This document shows positions 12,301 to 25,756 of a stretch of 64,000 nucleotides of DNA, piece by piece (positions within the stretch are counted from its first letter, which is position 1; each line of letters starts with the position of its first letter). The position numbers and the translations under genes were made by a program. Under the pieces are notes generated by a model, which saw nothing but the letters and a program-made list of their open reading frames with translations, searched no databases and was not told where the DNA came from. Source of the stretch: Physcomitrium patens (Eukaryota > Streptophyta > Bryopsida > Funariales > Funariaceae); the NCBI RefSeq assembly GCF_000002425.4, contig NC_037254.1, positions 1,494,589 to 1,558,588 on the forward strand. Direction: 5' to 3'.

Positions 12301-13259
12301 GAGGCAATTTTATATTTTTGTCGTTTTTGTTTTGAGGGATGGTGATTAATGTTTGCTGAATCACACTGTGTTGCTGTTTGCTTCAGCAACTTTTAGTGAA
12401 GGGATAATAACAGAAGTGTACTGCAGGATTATGGAGTTGGATCCAAGCAGTAAAACGTGTGTGTTTAATATTTGATGCAGGTTTCCACCAAAGCAAAGTA
12501 TAGCTGTTAGGCTTGAAACATAATTGAAAAATTTGGCAATAGGCATTGATTACAGCTCATGTATTTTCAACTGTAGAAAACCAAAACTATGGCAGGTAAA
12601 CAAAAGGAAATTTGTAGGAGAAACTAACTGCACATACATAAGTAAACATAGGAGAATGTTAAATTTTATTTACTAAATCAATCCATCCATCCTAACCATC
12701 ATAAAAATAAAATAAAAATAACTTCTTGATTCATTTTTCTACTATTAGATTTGCAACCAATGAAAACCAACCACATTCATCATGATTATCATATTCTTCA
12801 TTGTAGGTGAGTCAATTTAGTAAAAGCTTGGATCTATTTAATATTCTTCTAAATATATTCACAAATTTCTTTGCTACAAATAATCTTTATTGCAAACAGA
12901 AAAAGTTATAAGTACAAGAATGACAATGTCTTGTAATTGGGCTAATACAACTCATGATTTAAGACTTATTAGTAACTTTATTCTTGTACCTTCAAATAAA
13001 AAAATTATGTAATAATATTTTATTTTCAACTTGTAAAATTATAATATTTTTTATTTTTATTCTTTTAATATAGATAAAACAAAAAAAAACATGCATTAAT
13101 CTTCAACACATATTAGAATTAAAATTGAAATCTTTATGATTTATAAGTTATAAAATTTAATAAAATATAAAAAAAGAATCAAATTAGATAAAAATAGTTT
13201 TAATTTTCTTAATATATGTATGTTTCCTTGTTAGGTTAACTTGTTGAATGAAGTTCTCA
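12301..13259. other. AT-rich DNA between the FKBP island and element A
   Basis: No gene or terminal repeat was recognised. Short frames (for example 12361-12546 minus) have no domain similarity. Composition falls steadily towards the AT-rich level of the repeats. Confidence 0.5.
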
Positions 13260-13800
13260 TGTCATGGACATACATATTTATCTAGATAAAAAAAAAATTA
13301 GGTAGAAGGTAAATATAAGTAGATTTGATATTATCTTATGGCAAAGCTTCTTAGAAGCTTGATAGACACATATTTGACTTTATACATGTTTATAGTTGAT
13401 TGATAGGTTAGAAACTTGGCCAATAAGTCAATCATGTGTCACATGTATAAATAGCTTATGATACAAGCTAATGATGTGGCATGTTTATAAAAAACTTGCC
13501 TTGCAAGCTAAGACATGTATCTCACAAATTGGACACATATAGGAGGTCTTATAGAATATTGTTACATAAGTCTTAATTAGATAATATATATGGAAGTAAG
13601 AGTGAAGCCTTTTTTACTCTTGTTGATACATTTTTAGTCTTTAGTCTTGTTTAAAGACTTTCTAATCTTCTTATCTTTGGTAATAGCCATTCTAGTTTAG
13701 CATTATACTATCTTTGAGTGATTTTTTAGTCTTTTTGAGTGGAAGAAGAATTTATTGATCTTTTAGTACTTTAAAATTAATATCTTTAATAATTTAAGAA
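13260..13800 (+). repeat. 5' LTR of gypsy fossil A
   Basis: It begins TGTCATGGAC and aligns with the LTR at 18127-20218 and, reverse-complemented, with the LTRs of element C. Shared landmarks include the AGCTTCTTAGAAGCTT palindrome-like motif near 13348, the GTTAGAAACTTGGCC stretch near 13408 and the GTGAAGCC stretch near 13600. The 3' end has diverged, so 13800 is approximate. Confidence 0.75.
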
Positions 13801-16800
13801 GAATGCTAGCTTGTTGTTCTTGTTTTATTTTAGAAGTAAGTGGATTACTATACTTCTATTATTATATTTTGAAGGTTGTGGACTATTCACACTTAAACTA
13901 ACTTTTAATTTTTTAAATACTGATTTTTTTTCTTTGAATAAAGTAGACTACTTTTTTTTGTAGAAATTTTTATTTGATATTAGAAATTGTAAATTATCCT
14001 CTTCTAATTAAACTTATGAATTTATTTGAGTCTTCTATAGAAGAAAAAATTATTGATGCTATTCACAACAGAAGTGTGAATAGATTTACAACTATTATAG
14101 ATTTTCTCGAGCTTGTCAATGCTCTTAGAGTCAAAATCTCACATTCTTTTAATGTGAACTATGGAGGTACTATTTCTATGCCTATAGAAGAAATTAACAA
14201 TGATCTTCAGATTCTATCCTAAAAAATTATGCAATTGAGAGAAACAAGTAGATCAAGTTTACAATTGAATGTAAGAAGTCTTATTTCTACATGTATAAGG
14301 GAGGCAAGGATAAGTATGCTAGAAAATTTTGATGAAACAAGATCAAAGTTTTGAATATTTCTACAATAAGTGAAGCTCTTTCTAAAGTTATATCCTTCCT
14401 AATATCTTGACAAATTTATTCAAGTTGGATTTATAAATTTACTTCTATCTAGGAGTACTCTCTCTTCATTTGTACATTTAATGGAAAAGGATTCATGACT
14501 CATTTATTATTTTAATTTATTCTTAGAAGTCTTTATGGCCATATTTGAAAAATAAAAACAAAGACCAAATTTCTATTTTTACAACAAAGATCATGTTTAA
14601 CTACTATATATGCTAAAGAATTCCAAAACCTTGCTTGTAATATGGATTGGAATAATAAAGCCTTTATGTATCAATTTTGATGTAGGTTGAAAGAACAATA
14701 TCAAAAATTTATTATTTACAATACTAAGAGTAGATTCATTAGAGCAATTTATTTCTCAAGCCATTGCATGCAAGAATTGACTCTGTGAAAGACACCAAGA
14801 ATAAAAGCTTGATTGAAGAGATACAAGTCAAGTCATAGCGACAACTTCTAAGTTTGCAAAAGCTTATTCATCAAGGCCAAAACCTATGCAAATCAATAGA
14901 ATACATTTCAAACCTCTTATTGAACAAGAAAAGATTTGACATTGTGAAGAAGGATTATACTCATATTATAGAGAACTTAAGCATATTACTCAACATTGTC
15001 CAAAGAAGCAATACAACCACAAAATAATGAGCATAGTTGCTAGAAAAGACAATGTGTTGAAAAATAAGATTTTTTTAATTATAATAAAAAACATGCAACT
15101 CAAATCTTACATAGTACCTGAGAAAAGTCATATTTTTTCTTTAGATCCCTCACCTTATTTTACAAAAGAAGTTTTTTTAGGACTAAAATATCACAAAGTC
15201 TTTGCCTTATTAGATTCAAGAGCCTTATTTTAGTTTAAAGAAGAAGCCTTTGTTAAAAAATAAGAAATAATTTTAGTTAAAAAAAAAAATTATGCATGTA
15301 GAAGTCATAAATAATTATTTACTGTCCTTTGAAAATGTTACTTATAAAACAGTTCTTTTAGATCTAGGAACTAAAGACCATAATAGCTTAGTAATATTTA
15401 ATATGATTAGATCTCTTTCTAATCTAATTATTTTAGGATTATCTTGGCTAAAAAAATACAACCTTAAATAGACTAGATTTCTTGTGACCTTGACTTTTTT
15501 CCTAATTTAATCTAGGATTCTACTAGTAAAATAAAAATTTATGAACTTAATATATCCAAATTCTTATTGATAAGTGGAAGAGCTTTTATGTATGCTACAA
15601 AAGAAAGATCAACTTTTGCTATATATGCCATACTTATTTTTAATAAAAAAAAGAATTTCAAGTTGCATTCCAAGCTAATATCAATATTATCAAGATATTT
15701 AAAAAAAATACAAATATTCATTTAAAGTATTTTTTCTATGATTGTTCCATTGATCTTCAAGAAAAAATTCAACTACCATTTAGACTAATTTATAGCTTAT
15801 CATAAAATAATTTGGTTGTATTCAAGGAATACATTCACAAGCACTTGGCTAAGAACTTCATATGCTATTCTAAATTTCCAATAAAGTCTCTTATTTTATT
15901 TAAGAAGAAAAAATTCAAATCTCTTCGAATGTGTGTGGACTATCAAGGACTTAATAAGATTACCATCAAAAATAAATATTTTCTATTTTTGATTTTAAGA
16001 CTTTTTAATTAATCAATTCAAGCAAAGATTTATATAAAAATATATTTATAAAAAGTATATAACTTGGTACATATTTAAGAATGAGATGAATAAAAAAACT
16101 ACATTTTAAACCAAATATGGACATTTGAAATATAATGTCATATCTTTTATACTCACAAATGTATTAGTTGTTTTTTAATATTTAATGAATGATGTCTTTT
16201 GTGAGTTTTTTCATGATTTTATCATTTATTATTTAGATGATATTTCAATCTACTCTAATATCATAAAAAAGTGTGAACTTCATGTTTATTATGTATTACA
16301 AAAATTAAAAGATGCAAGATTATATGCCAAGATAGAAAAGAGTATATTTCATACTATTCAAATTGACTTTTTAGGATACATCATTTCAAATAATGGTCTT
16401 ATAATGGATTCTAATAAAGTCCAAACTATCATAAATTTAAAAATCTCAAAAAAAATCAAAAATATATAATATTTTTTGATATTTATAAATTATTACTAGA
16501 TCTTCATCATTTTTTATTTTTATTTTTATTCTTTAAAAAATTGTGGCTTTGCTTATACATTTGAATGGCATCATTGTTTAAAAAGTACTTCTAATCCAAT
16601 CATCATGTATATGGATCACAAAAACCTCAAATATTTCATGTCAACATATATTTTGAATTGTCACTAAGTCCATTGGAACAAGTCTTTATCAAGATTTGAT
16701 TTTAAGAATACTTATCAATCCAAAAAACAATAGGGTTTATCAAATGTCTTTTCTAAACATTCTTAACTTATACTAAAAAAAAGAAATACAGCTTTTGATC

Positions 16801-18126
16801 AACAAAAAATAATTTTCTTGAAGTCGAAGTATTTTCATCTTTAAGTAATGAAATCAACATTAATTGTTGATTCAACCTTTATCAAGAATATTCAATCAAG
16901 TAAATCCTCTAATCTTCTTATTCATAATATCAAGAATACCTTTTTTTTTATATCTCATGATAATTTTAAGTTTGAATTCAAGAATAATCCATTTTATTTT
17001 TAAAAAAATTATATATTCTAGAACGTAAAACACAATTACGTGTTTTTTAAGCTTTTCATAATTTTTTAGCAACTGAATATTTTAGATACAATAAGATTGT
17101 GGAATTAATAACTATAGATTTTTGGTGGCTTCAAATGTAGAGGAGAATCAAAGACTTTGTATAATCATGTGATATTTATTCAAGATAAAAAAAAAACTCT
17201 TCATCATCAATCTTATAAACTTCTTCAACTATTACCTTTTTCAAAACAACAATTGTCTTTTTTTTCTATAGATTTTATTACAGATTTTTTAGTCTCACAT
17301 TTTTATGATTCTATATTTATGATAGTAGATTATTTTATAAAGATAGTATATTTTGTACTATATATAAAATCTATCATAGGTGAAGAAACAACTAAATTTT
17401 TCTTTGACAACATCTATTACTATTATGGATTATCCAAGGATATTATATTGGATAAGGAAGCTCAATTTATATTAAGATTTCAAAAGTGGACATAAAATTA
17501 TTTTCAACTTTTCATCTTTAAACTAATAGATAAATAGAACAAATAAATAAAGTTTTGAAGTAATATTTAAAATATATCATCAATTATTAATAAGATGATT
17601 GATGATATAATAATATAATATATTCTTTTATATAATCAATATTTTTTTTTACTAATTATAATTATCATCTATAACTTGATGCTTTTGATTTTGTAAAATT
17701 TGATAATATTATAACAAAAAATTTGACAAATTGTTTATCTAAGTTATATACAATAATAAAGGCATAATTAAAAGAAGCTCAAGAATAAAAAAAAATCAAT
17801 GTGGTTGCCTATTGCAAGGAGCAACCTCAATTCTACATTGATAATAAAGTATGATTACTTCATTGCAATATTAAGACTAGCCACCTTTGTGACAAGTTGG
17901 ATTACCATAGGTTTAGACTATTTTTTTATTTGTGAATAAATAAATTATGTTACTTATCAATTATAACTATCAAAGCCTATAAAGATCCATCTTGTATTCT
18001 ATGTAACTCTTCTTGAACCATATAAGAAAATAAAAATCTTGAAAAGAAGACAAATGCCACTTCTTCTCATAGAAGTGAACAATAATTAAGAATATGAAGT
18101 TGAAGAAGTTTTAGACTCAAGGTGGC
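13260..18126 (+). mobile_element. Ty3/gypsy chromovirus fossil A
   Basis: The order from left to right is: 5' LTR; gag remnants (about 14300-14800); a CCHC-like knuckle stretch near 14940-15010; protease remnant (about 15110-15460); reverse transcriptase (15812-16469, with a YYLDDIS-type active site near 16230); RNase H (about 16540-16760); integrase (about 17040-17930); and the beginning of a chromodomain (a VEEVLDSR-type motif near 18095). The order gag-PR-RT-RH-IN-chromodomain identifies a Ty3/gypsy chromovirus. The element is old, AT-shifted and broken in many places (tens). The chromodomain stretch abuts directly on the LTR at 18127. Confidence 0.85.
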
Positions 18127-18257
18127 TGTCATGGACATAAATACTTACTCTAATAATTATCTATATGATTAAGTAGAAGTAGATAAAATGAATTAATTTC
18201 AAAATATCTTCTAAAAAAACTACTTAAAAGCTTTATAGATGCGATTTTGATTTTATA
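18127..18257 (+). repeat. LTR between gypsy fossils A and B, first part
   Basis: It starts TGTCATGGAC like the LTR at 13260 and aligns with it through the GCTT...GAT...TTTTATA stretch ending at 18257. The alignment is interrupted there by element Y1 and resumes at 19777. Together the two parts make one LTR of about 570 bp. Confidence 0.8.
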
Positions 18258-19776
18258 TGTTGTCATGTTGTCATGATGTAACACAACTAATAGGTAAAAA
18301 AATATGAAGAATCTATTATATTATAGAAGATCTCACTTGAAATATTGTAGCAACTTATCTTAGAAAATAGACGATAGTTCAAAAGAAAGTAGAACTAAAG
18401 GTTTAAATACTATTTTTTTATAATGTAGGCTTCTACTTACTTTGTGGAACCATAAATAAGGCAAAATAAAGTAGATTAGAAAAATAAAGAATATGAGCAT
18501 ATATGAAAAGAATTTAGGAGTTGATTTAAAAAAAATTAATTCAAAAGGGCAAAATTTGATATCCAAAAAGGACTAGTTATCAACCTGGGTTGAAATCAGG
18601 CCTTGAGACACAAAATTAGGCATAGACGGCAATTGGGGGGTTCTTTTGCAAATTAAAGAGTGGAATTTGAGAGAAAACTTGATAAGATTTCTTTAAGCAT
18701 TAATTTTGAGGGAATTAAGTATGTAATGACTTTGCAAGAGCTTTGCAAAGTCATAGTTATTTTAGGTGATTCTGGAATTTGTGAATTAAAAAGGATATTA
18801 CATTTTAGAAAATTTTGTGAGTTTGGTAGTAGATCTATAATTCAAATTTTGATGACTTAGGAAAATATTTATTTAGAGTATATGTTATAAGTTTGAGCTT
18901 GATCAATTGGTTGAATTGAAGGCTATTGAATTTCAAGTAGATTGAGATCTTAGAAATTAGACTTTGAGAGGCAATTAGAGTTTCTAAGATCTTTAGTAAT
19001 CTACTAGTTGAATTGAAGTAAAATTTATATTTGAGAATAATAGGCTTGATTTTCTATACACATGTGAAATTTGAGAATAATTGAATAGTTCAATAAGAAG
19101 ATATTAAAACTCAAAGTTCAATATTCAGATTGGAGTAGGAGGCTGGCCAACATCCAAGTGGATTTTAGGATTTTTCTTCCATTTGGTAAGTACAATTATC
19201 TTCAAAATTTGTGTGCTTATTGCCAACTTAGTTTTTAAAAGGTATATAAATTATTAAACAAGATCATTGATTTAATTGATACATATTGAGGTTCTAAATT
19301 ATACTAGGATTAAATTGAGTAGGATTAGGATTTGTCTAGGATTTGGTTTAGGATTTAGGATTTGTCTAGGATTTGTTTAGAATTTAGGATTTTTTTAGGA
19401 TTTGATTTAGGATTTAGGATTTATTTAGGGTTTGATTGAAGTCCATTAGGATTTCAACTAAGGTTAAATTAGAACTTGGTTAAGATTTATTTAAGATATA
19501 TTTTTTATTATTCTAATATTTTTTGAGCTTCTTATGGTTTATTTTAAGGTTTATTGTAGATTTTTTTTAATTCCTTTAAGATTTCTTATTACTTCTTTTG
19601 TAATTTCTTTAAGGTTTCTTTTGAATTTTATTAAAGTTTATTTAACATTATTAAGGTTTAATTAGAATTTATTTAGTATTCTATTAGAATTAGGATTTTA
19701 TTGTTGCAATTTCTATTCTATTTTCTACAATCATGTGTCCAGTGCATTCTCAAGTAAGACTTCACGTAATAGAACA
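18258..19776 (+). mobile_element. element Y1, long solo-LTR-like insertion inside an LTR
   Basis: About 1.52 kb that begins TGTTGTCATG and ends in a decayed form of ATGACAACA. It aligns along its length with Y2 (60880-62734). Shared landmarks are TGATGTAACACAAC near the start, CTTCTACTTACTTTGT, TTCTTTTGCAAAT, a GGATTTGATTTAGG-type minisatellite, and GCATTCTCAAG before the end. The TG...CA ends and lack of coding content suggest a solo LTR of an unidentified retrotransposon. A non-autonomous inverted-repeat element is the alternative. It splits the LTR of fossil B, and no clear target duplication was seen. Confidence 0.65.
19311..19440 (+). repeat. TTTAGGATT-type minisatellite inside Y1
   Basis: Degenerate tandem units of the form GGATTTGATTTA/GGATTTGTCTA. 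They resemble spaced plant telomere units (TTTAGGG). The matching array in Y2 is about three times longer. Confidence 0.8.
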
Positions 19777-20218
19777 ATGTGTTTATAGTTGACTATTAGA
19801 TTAGAAACTTGATCAATAAATTAGTCATGTATCACATGTGTGGATAGCTTGTAGAAGAAGTAAACTATATGGTGCACACATAGAAAACTTATCTTGCAAG
19901 TTAAGACATATTGCTTGCAAAGTCAACACATATTTGAGGTCCTATAGAATTTTGCCACATAGCTCTTGATTGGATAGTATATGTTGAGACAAGAGTGAAG
20001 CCTTCTTTACTTTTATCAATTCTTTTTTTTGCTCTAATCTAGATTCAAGAGTCTTTATTTTTGTTGTCTTTTGGCAATAGCTACTTCATTTATTTATTTA
20101 TTTTTAATATACATATTTCTTTATTTCTATTTTATCATACTTCTTTGAAAAAAGTCTCACTTGGTTATTTATTTTTATCAAGTTCTTATCCTTGACAAAT
20201 TGACAAGAGTACACTTAT
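19777..20218 (+). repeat. LTR between gypsy fossils A and B, second part
   Basis: Continues the LTR interrupted at 18257: GTTTATAGTTGACTATTAGA aligns with 13386 onward. It runs to the TTATA before the primer-binding site at 20219. Near its end, CTTGACAAATTGACAAGAG matches the end of the element C LTR. Confidence 0.8.
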
Positions 20219-20234
20219 AATATCAAAGCTTTGG
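20219..20234 (+). promoter_or_regulatory. primer-binding site (initiator tRNA-Met type) of fossil B
   Basis: The stretch ATATCAAAGCTTTGG follows the LTR directly. It is one or two changes from TGGTATCAGAGC followed by TTTGG, the usual plant initiator tRNA-Met primer site. Confidence 0.75.
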
Positions 20235-23200
20235 CTTTTTTTAATTAAGAGTGAATTATTATTTTTTTCTTAATAAGACTTAAGCATATTAGAAGTTGTG
20301 GATTACCTTCTTCTAAATTTATTCTATGTTTATTATTTTTTTCATTCTCAAGTCCTCTCTTCTATTTGATTTAAGCAAAATTAGACATCTTCTCTTTTTT
20401 AAGTATTATTATGACAAAGCTTTTTGAAATGAAGAGTGAAATGGTACAAATGGAAGAAAAATTGAAGGAGTTAATGCTTGAAATGTATCAATTCAATTTA
20501 CTACCACAAAAAATAAGAAAAATGGCAGGGAACAAAAAAATAGAAATGATTAGAAATGCTTCAATATTTGCACTAAATCATATACTTTTTTTTTATAATA
20601 GAACATCTATCTAATATTAAAAAACCAAAAATTTAGTACTTAAGAAGTTTAATGGTTTAAGATCTAATTTTTGAGGATTTATTAATTAAGTTTAACTCAT
20701 GATTGAATTTTAATCCTAAAGCTATTCAATCCTAAGATCGTAAGTTAAATTCATTGCTATACTTCTTATAAGTTCAATATTATCATAGTTTTTATCTCTT
20801 TTTGAATGATAAGATCCAATATTGGATAATCTAAAGATATTTTTAATGAATTTTTGATCCATATATAAAAAACATGATGTAATTTGTATTGCAATAAAAA
20901 AGATCCATATTATACAAGAAGACAATCAATCAGTAACGGTATATGCTTCACAATTTTGACAACTTGCAACTAATATTAAGTGAGATGATATTGCATTTGA
21001 TAGTTAATTTCTCTATAGATTATAATATGAAATAAAAAAATTGATGCTCAAGTAATATGATCCTCAAACATTGAGTTAAGATATTAATTTTGATGTGAAA
21101 TATGACAATCAATTTTTTAAATTTTGATTTAAGAATCACATAAGTGCGCCTCAATGTTACTATAATTTAATGGTAATATCAACATCTTCTTAATATATAC
21201 ATTTGAAAATAGAAGATATGCAAATTGATGCACTATGTTTTAAACCTCTTATTGAGAAAGAAAAGATTCATCATTATGATGAAGGATTATACTTGTATTA
21301 TAGAGAATCTAAGCACACTACTCAATATTATCCAAAGAAGCAATACAACTATAAAATGAGGAGTACAATATTCAAAAAAGTTAGTATGTTAGAAAACAAA
21401 TTTGTTTAGCTACAATAAGAACCATGCAATTGGAACTTTGTATAATACCTAGTGAAGGTCTTATTTTCTTCTAGAACCTTGTCCTTGTTTTATAATAAAT
21501 ATTATTTTAGGATCTAAACATCACAAAGCCTTTGCTTTATTAGATTCAAGAGCTTCAATGTATTTTTTAGATGAAGAATTTTCTATAAAACATAGCATAC
21601 TTTTAGTGAAGAAAACTAAATCTATTCATATAGAAGTCATATATAATCATCCATTATTTTCAAAAGATATTACTTATGAAATATTTTTTTTATAGAAATA
21701 AAAATTAATGGTCATAGTAGCTTTGTAATATTTAATATCATTAAAACTTCTTTTAATCTAGTTATTTTAGGTTCATCATATCTAAAAAAATATAATTCTA
21801 AAATAAGTTAGATTTTTTATAGTCTTATTTTTTTAAAAGTATAATTAAGAATGTAATTAATTATGTAAAAAATTATAGATCTTTTATAAATAAACTTATA
21901 TTTGTAGATGTAAGAGATTTTTTGCATGTTGTAAAAGAAGGATTATCTTGGGCCATTTATGTTGTATCTATTTCTAATATTGGAAAGAATTCAAGTGGCA
22001 TTCCAAGACAATATTAAGTTTTTTAAGATATATTTGAGAATAAAAATGTGGATACTCTTCTAAAATATTATTTCTATAACTACTTAATTAACCTTCAAGA
22101 AGAAGCTCAACTACTATTTGGAATAATCTATAGTTTATCAAAAAATGAGTTGGTTGAATTCAAGGACTATATTAAAAAGAGTCTAGCTAAGAACTTCATA
22201 TGCAATTTCAAATCTCTAGCAAAAGCTCCAATTTTATTTATAAAGAAAAAAGATGTATCATTGTAGATGTGTGTCAATTATTAGGGACTCATTAAAATCA
22301 CCATCACAAACAAATATTTGCTATCTTTGATATCTAGAGTTCTTGATTAATTGAATCAAGCTAAGATCTATACAAAAATAGATCTATAAAGAGCATATAA
22401 TCTGGTGCATATCAAAGAAGGAGATGAATCAAAGAGCGCATTTTGAATTAGGCATGGACTTTTGAAATACAACATCATATTTTTTGGACTTACAAATATA
22501 CTAGCAGCTTTCTAACATGTAATGAATAATATCTTTTAAGAGTTTTTAGATGACTTTATTGTGTATTATCTAAATGATATCTTAATTTATTTTAAAAATA
22601 CAGAAGGATATGAACTTCATATTTTTCATATATTACAAAAATTAAGAAATATAAGATTCTATGCCAAGATAAAAATGTATGTATATCACACTATTCAAGT
22701 TGATTTTTTGAGATACATTATTTCAAATGATAAACTTATGATAGATCTTTAAAAAGTTTAAATTATTACAGATTGAAAGATCTCAAAAATGATAAGAAGT
22801 TTCCAATACTTTTTAAAATTTGCTAATTACTATCGGATCTTCATCAAAGACTTCTCTTAAGTTGCATCTTTACTTATACATTTGACTTGTAAAGACAAAC
22901 TTCAATAAGATAAAGAAACTAAAGTAGCATTTGAAACTTTAAAGATAATATTTATTTTTGAATCAATATTATATTGCATTGAATTTTTGAAGTTATTCTT
23001 TAAAGAAAGAAATGCATCAAACTTTGCTTTGGATGTTGTATTGTCACAAATAGAAACAAATGATAAATTTTATCCAAAAGCTTTTTATTCAATTTTTTTT
23101 TCAATAATCAAGTTCAACTATGAGATTTATGATAAAGAACTTCTTCCAATTATAGATTTATTTCAAGAACAGTACCATTATCTAAAATGTGCTTCTAATC

Positions 23201-23890
23201 TAATCATTGTTTATATAAACCACAAGAATTTTAAATATTTTATATCAACATGTATTTTAAATCATTGCCAAGCCTGTTTGAGTATATTTTTTTTGTCAAG
23301 ATTTGATTTTAAGATCATTTATTAATCTAAAAAATAATAAGATTTATTAGATGTCATTTTTAGATATTCTTATCTTATACAAAAAAAAAATGCATCTTTT
23401 GATGAATAAAGAATGATTTTTTTAAAGTTGTAGTATTTTTTATCTTTGAAGAATACAATCAAAATTGACTATTGATTCAACTTTTATCAAACAAATTCAA
23501 TCAAGTATGTCTTTTGATCTTCTTGTTCATGATATCAAAAATTCTTCTTCTAAATCTTGTAATGCTTCTAAGTTTGAGTTCAAGAACAACCTACTCTATT
23601 TTGAATGATGCCTATATATTTTAAAAAGAGAAGCATGCTTATGTGTTCTTCAAGCATATCATGACTTTTCAACAACGAGACATTTTGGATTCAACAAGAC
23701 TTTGGAGCTTATATCTAGAGATTTTTAGTAGCCACAAATGTGGAAGACAATTAAAAACTTTGTCAAGTCATCTAACATTTTTTTAACATCAAAAACTCCT
23801 TGTCATCAATTCTATGGACTTTTTCAACCATTCCCCATATCCGAAAAAATATGGTCTTATATTTCTATAGATTTTATCATAGTATTATGT
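20219..23890 (+). mobile_element. Ty3/gypsy fossil B (internal region, no 3' LTR)
   Basis: Primer site, then gag start (20411-20614, with an M-x-K-L-x-E-M-K-S-E-M start that aligns with the gag start of C), zinc-knuckle stretch (21203-21409), protease (about 21500-21790, LLDSRAS motif), reverse transcriptase (22048-22752, YYLNDILIY-type active site near 22565), RNase H (22987-23325), and pre-integrase zinc region up to the beginning of the integrase core near 23870. No 3' LTR was found. Same family as A and C. Old, AT-shifted, with many breaks. Confidence 0.85.
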
Positions 23891-25756
23891 TATAATATAA
23901 CTATATGGTAAAAATATAATCAAAAATAAATTTCTAATTAATATTTAATCATCTTGATTTAATAGTAATTTAAGATATTTAAACATGGCTTTTATAAAAG
24001 CCTCTTAGTTTATTTTCTTGTCTTAATAGCTAATAGATTAAAGATTGGTTATTAATTTTACCTTCTAGACTATAGAATTTCTTTTAATTCTTTAAGAAGG
24101 CTATAAATTGGTAAAAATAGAATAAAAGATATAAATAATTATTATTATTGATATTAAGATTAAGTTGAAGATAGAATTGGACTAAAAGTTTCTTAAGATA
24201 TGTTGGATTGATTCTTGGAGATTGAGCATTTGTGGAATAAGGTCAAAATCAAACCTATAGCCATTAAAATTGCCGCCTAAAATAAAGTAGGTATTTAGAA
24301 ATCATTAAAAATAAATATAATTATTATTTTATTAACATCTGCATATCATAAATTTAGTGATAAAAAAGTGCTTATTTCAATTAAAGCATGTACTTAAAAA
24401 ATTAATTATATGAAGATTTTATATGATATTATAAGTTTAAAAAGATTATTTAAAAAAAAATCACAATATAATAAAACTTTTTTAGATTAAAAAATTTTTA
24501 ATAAAAAATAAAATAAAATAAAATAAAATCCATATCTAATAAATTATATTATAAAAATAGTAATATGCCTGAAAAAGACTAGACTATCTCAAAAATTGAA
24601 GATCCTTCTATTCAATAGCAACATAAAATCTTATTAAAAAATAGGACAAAATATACTACAACATAACTGAATAGAACTAAATAAAATAGGACATGAAAGA
24701 CAAATTGAGCAAACAAAAACAGAACAAAATATAATAAAAATAAAGAATGTAAACTTTACTAAGAGAAAGGGCTTGAAGCCATACTTGATGAGATGCCCTA
24801 AAAAGACTTAACCAATCTCATTTATACATTGTCCTACCATCCTAGATTTTCTAGAATGTTCTTAGGTGGTAGGCCTACCTAAATAACCTCCTTAAACTCC
24901 TTTTCTAAAAGATTTCATGGTAGGCTCCACTTAAATAACTATCCTAAATTCTTTCTAGAATGTTCCACGGTAGATCCTACCTAATTCACTAACCTAACTC
25001 CAAATTCTAGAAACTTCCATGGTTCTGATTATGTATACAATTATCTTATCTATATCTTGTTATAATGCTAATCTATTCTTATATACCAATGTAAGAGTAA
25101 AGAAGGTAATCTTGCTCATATTTGTTTACATTAAATTCTAACTATTAGTGATTTTGATAAGAGAGTAATACAATAGGATTTGCCTTCATTTACTACTATT
25201 GATAACTAAATATTTATTTGATCTCAAAAATATTTATCATTGGCTAAAATCAAATATATATCATTAAATATTTTTTGTATAAATATTTTGTTATAAATTA
25301 ATATTACTTCAAAATATTACTTAGTTTTATTTTTAAAATAACTTAAAGATTTTTTAAATATTTTTTTAACATATAATTATAGTATTATAATTTTTGACTT
25401 GACTTTATTAGATGTCAAGTAATTGTCAATTGATACTAATATATATATGTAATATATACTAATATATAGTATTTATTAAATATTAGTAATTATTTAATAT
25501 TAGTATCAAATTAATTTTTATTTTATTTGAAATATTATAGCTATATATAAAATTTTATTTAATTTTTTTAAAATTATTTTTTTATATTTAAAATCTTAGA
25601 AATAAACTACAATGTGATTTTTTTTGTACTCTTTGATGCAAGTCTACAATTATACTTCTTAATTTATACAAAACATGACATGAATCATTTGAAATTTTTT
25701 TACATGTCAACAAAATCATTTGAAGTGTTCTATCAAACCTTTTGTTAAGAGATTAT
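23891..25756. other. AT-rich DNA between fossils B and C
   Basis: No gene was recognised. The one structured part is the 52-bp minisatellite at 24849-25017. Around 25380-25560 the sequence is almost entirely A and T. Confidence 0.6.
24849..25017. repeat. 52-bp minisatellite with heat-shock-element-like motifs
   Basis: About 3.3 tandem units start at 24849, 24903, 24953 and 25005 (spacing 50-54 bp). Each starts with a TTCTAGAA-type motif and continues with a GGTAGRCCTACCTAA-type middle. Three units contain the pattern TTCnnGAAnnTTC exactly (24849-24861, 24953-24965, 25005-25017), the trimeric consensus of heat-shock elements. The second unit is a near match. Whether heat-shock factors bind is unknown. 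Confidence 0.8.

Noticed and set aside
18360-18566. Small membrane-protein-like frame in Y1.
   Set aside because: AT-rich chance frame: Phe/Leu/Ile-rich and not conserved in Y2.
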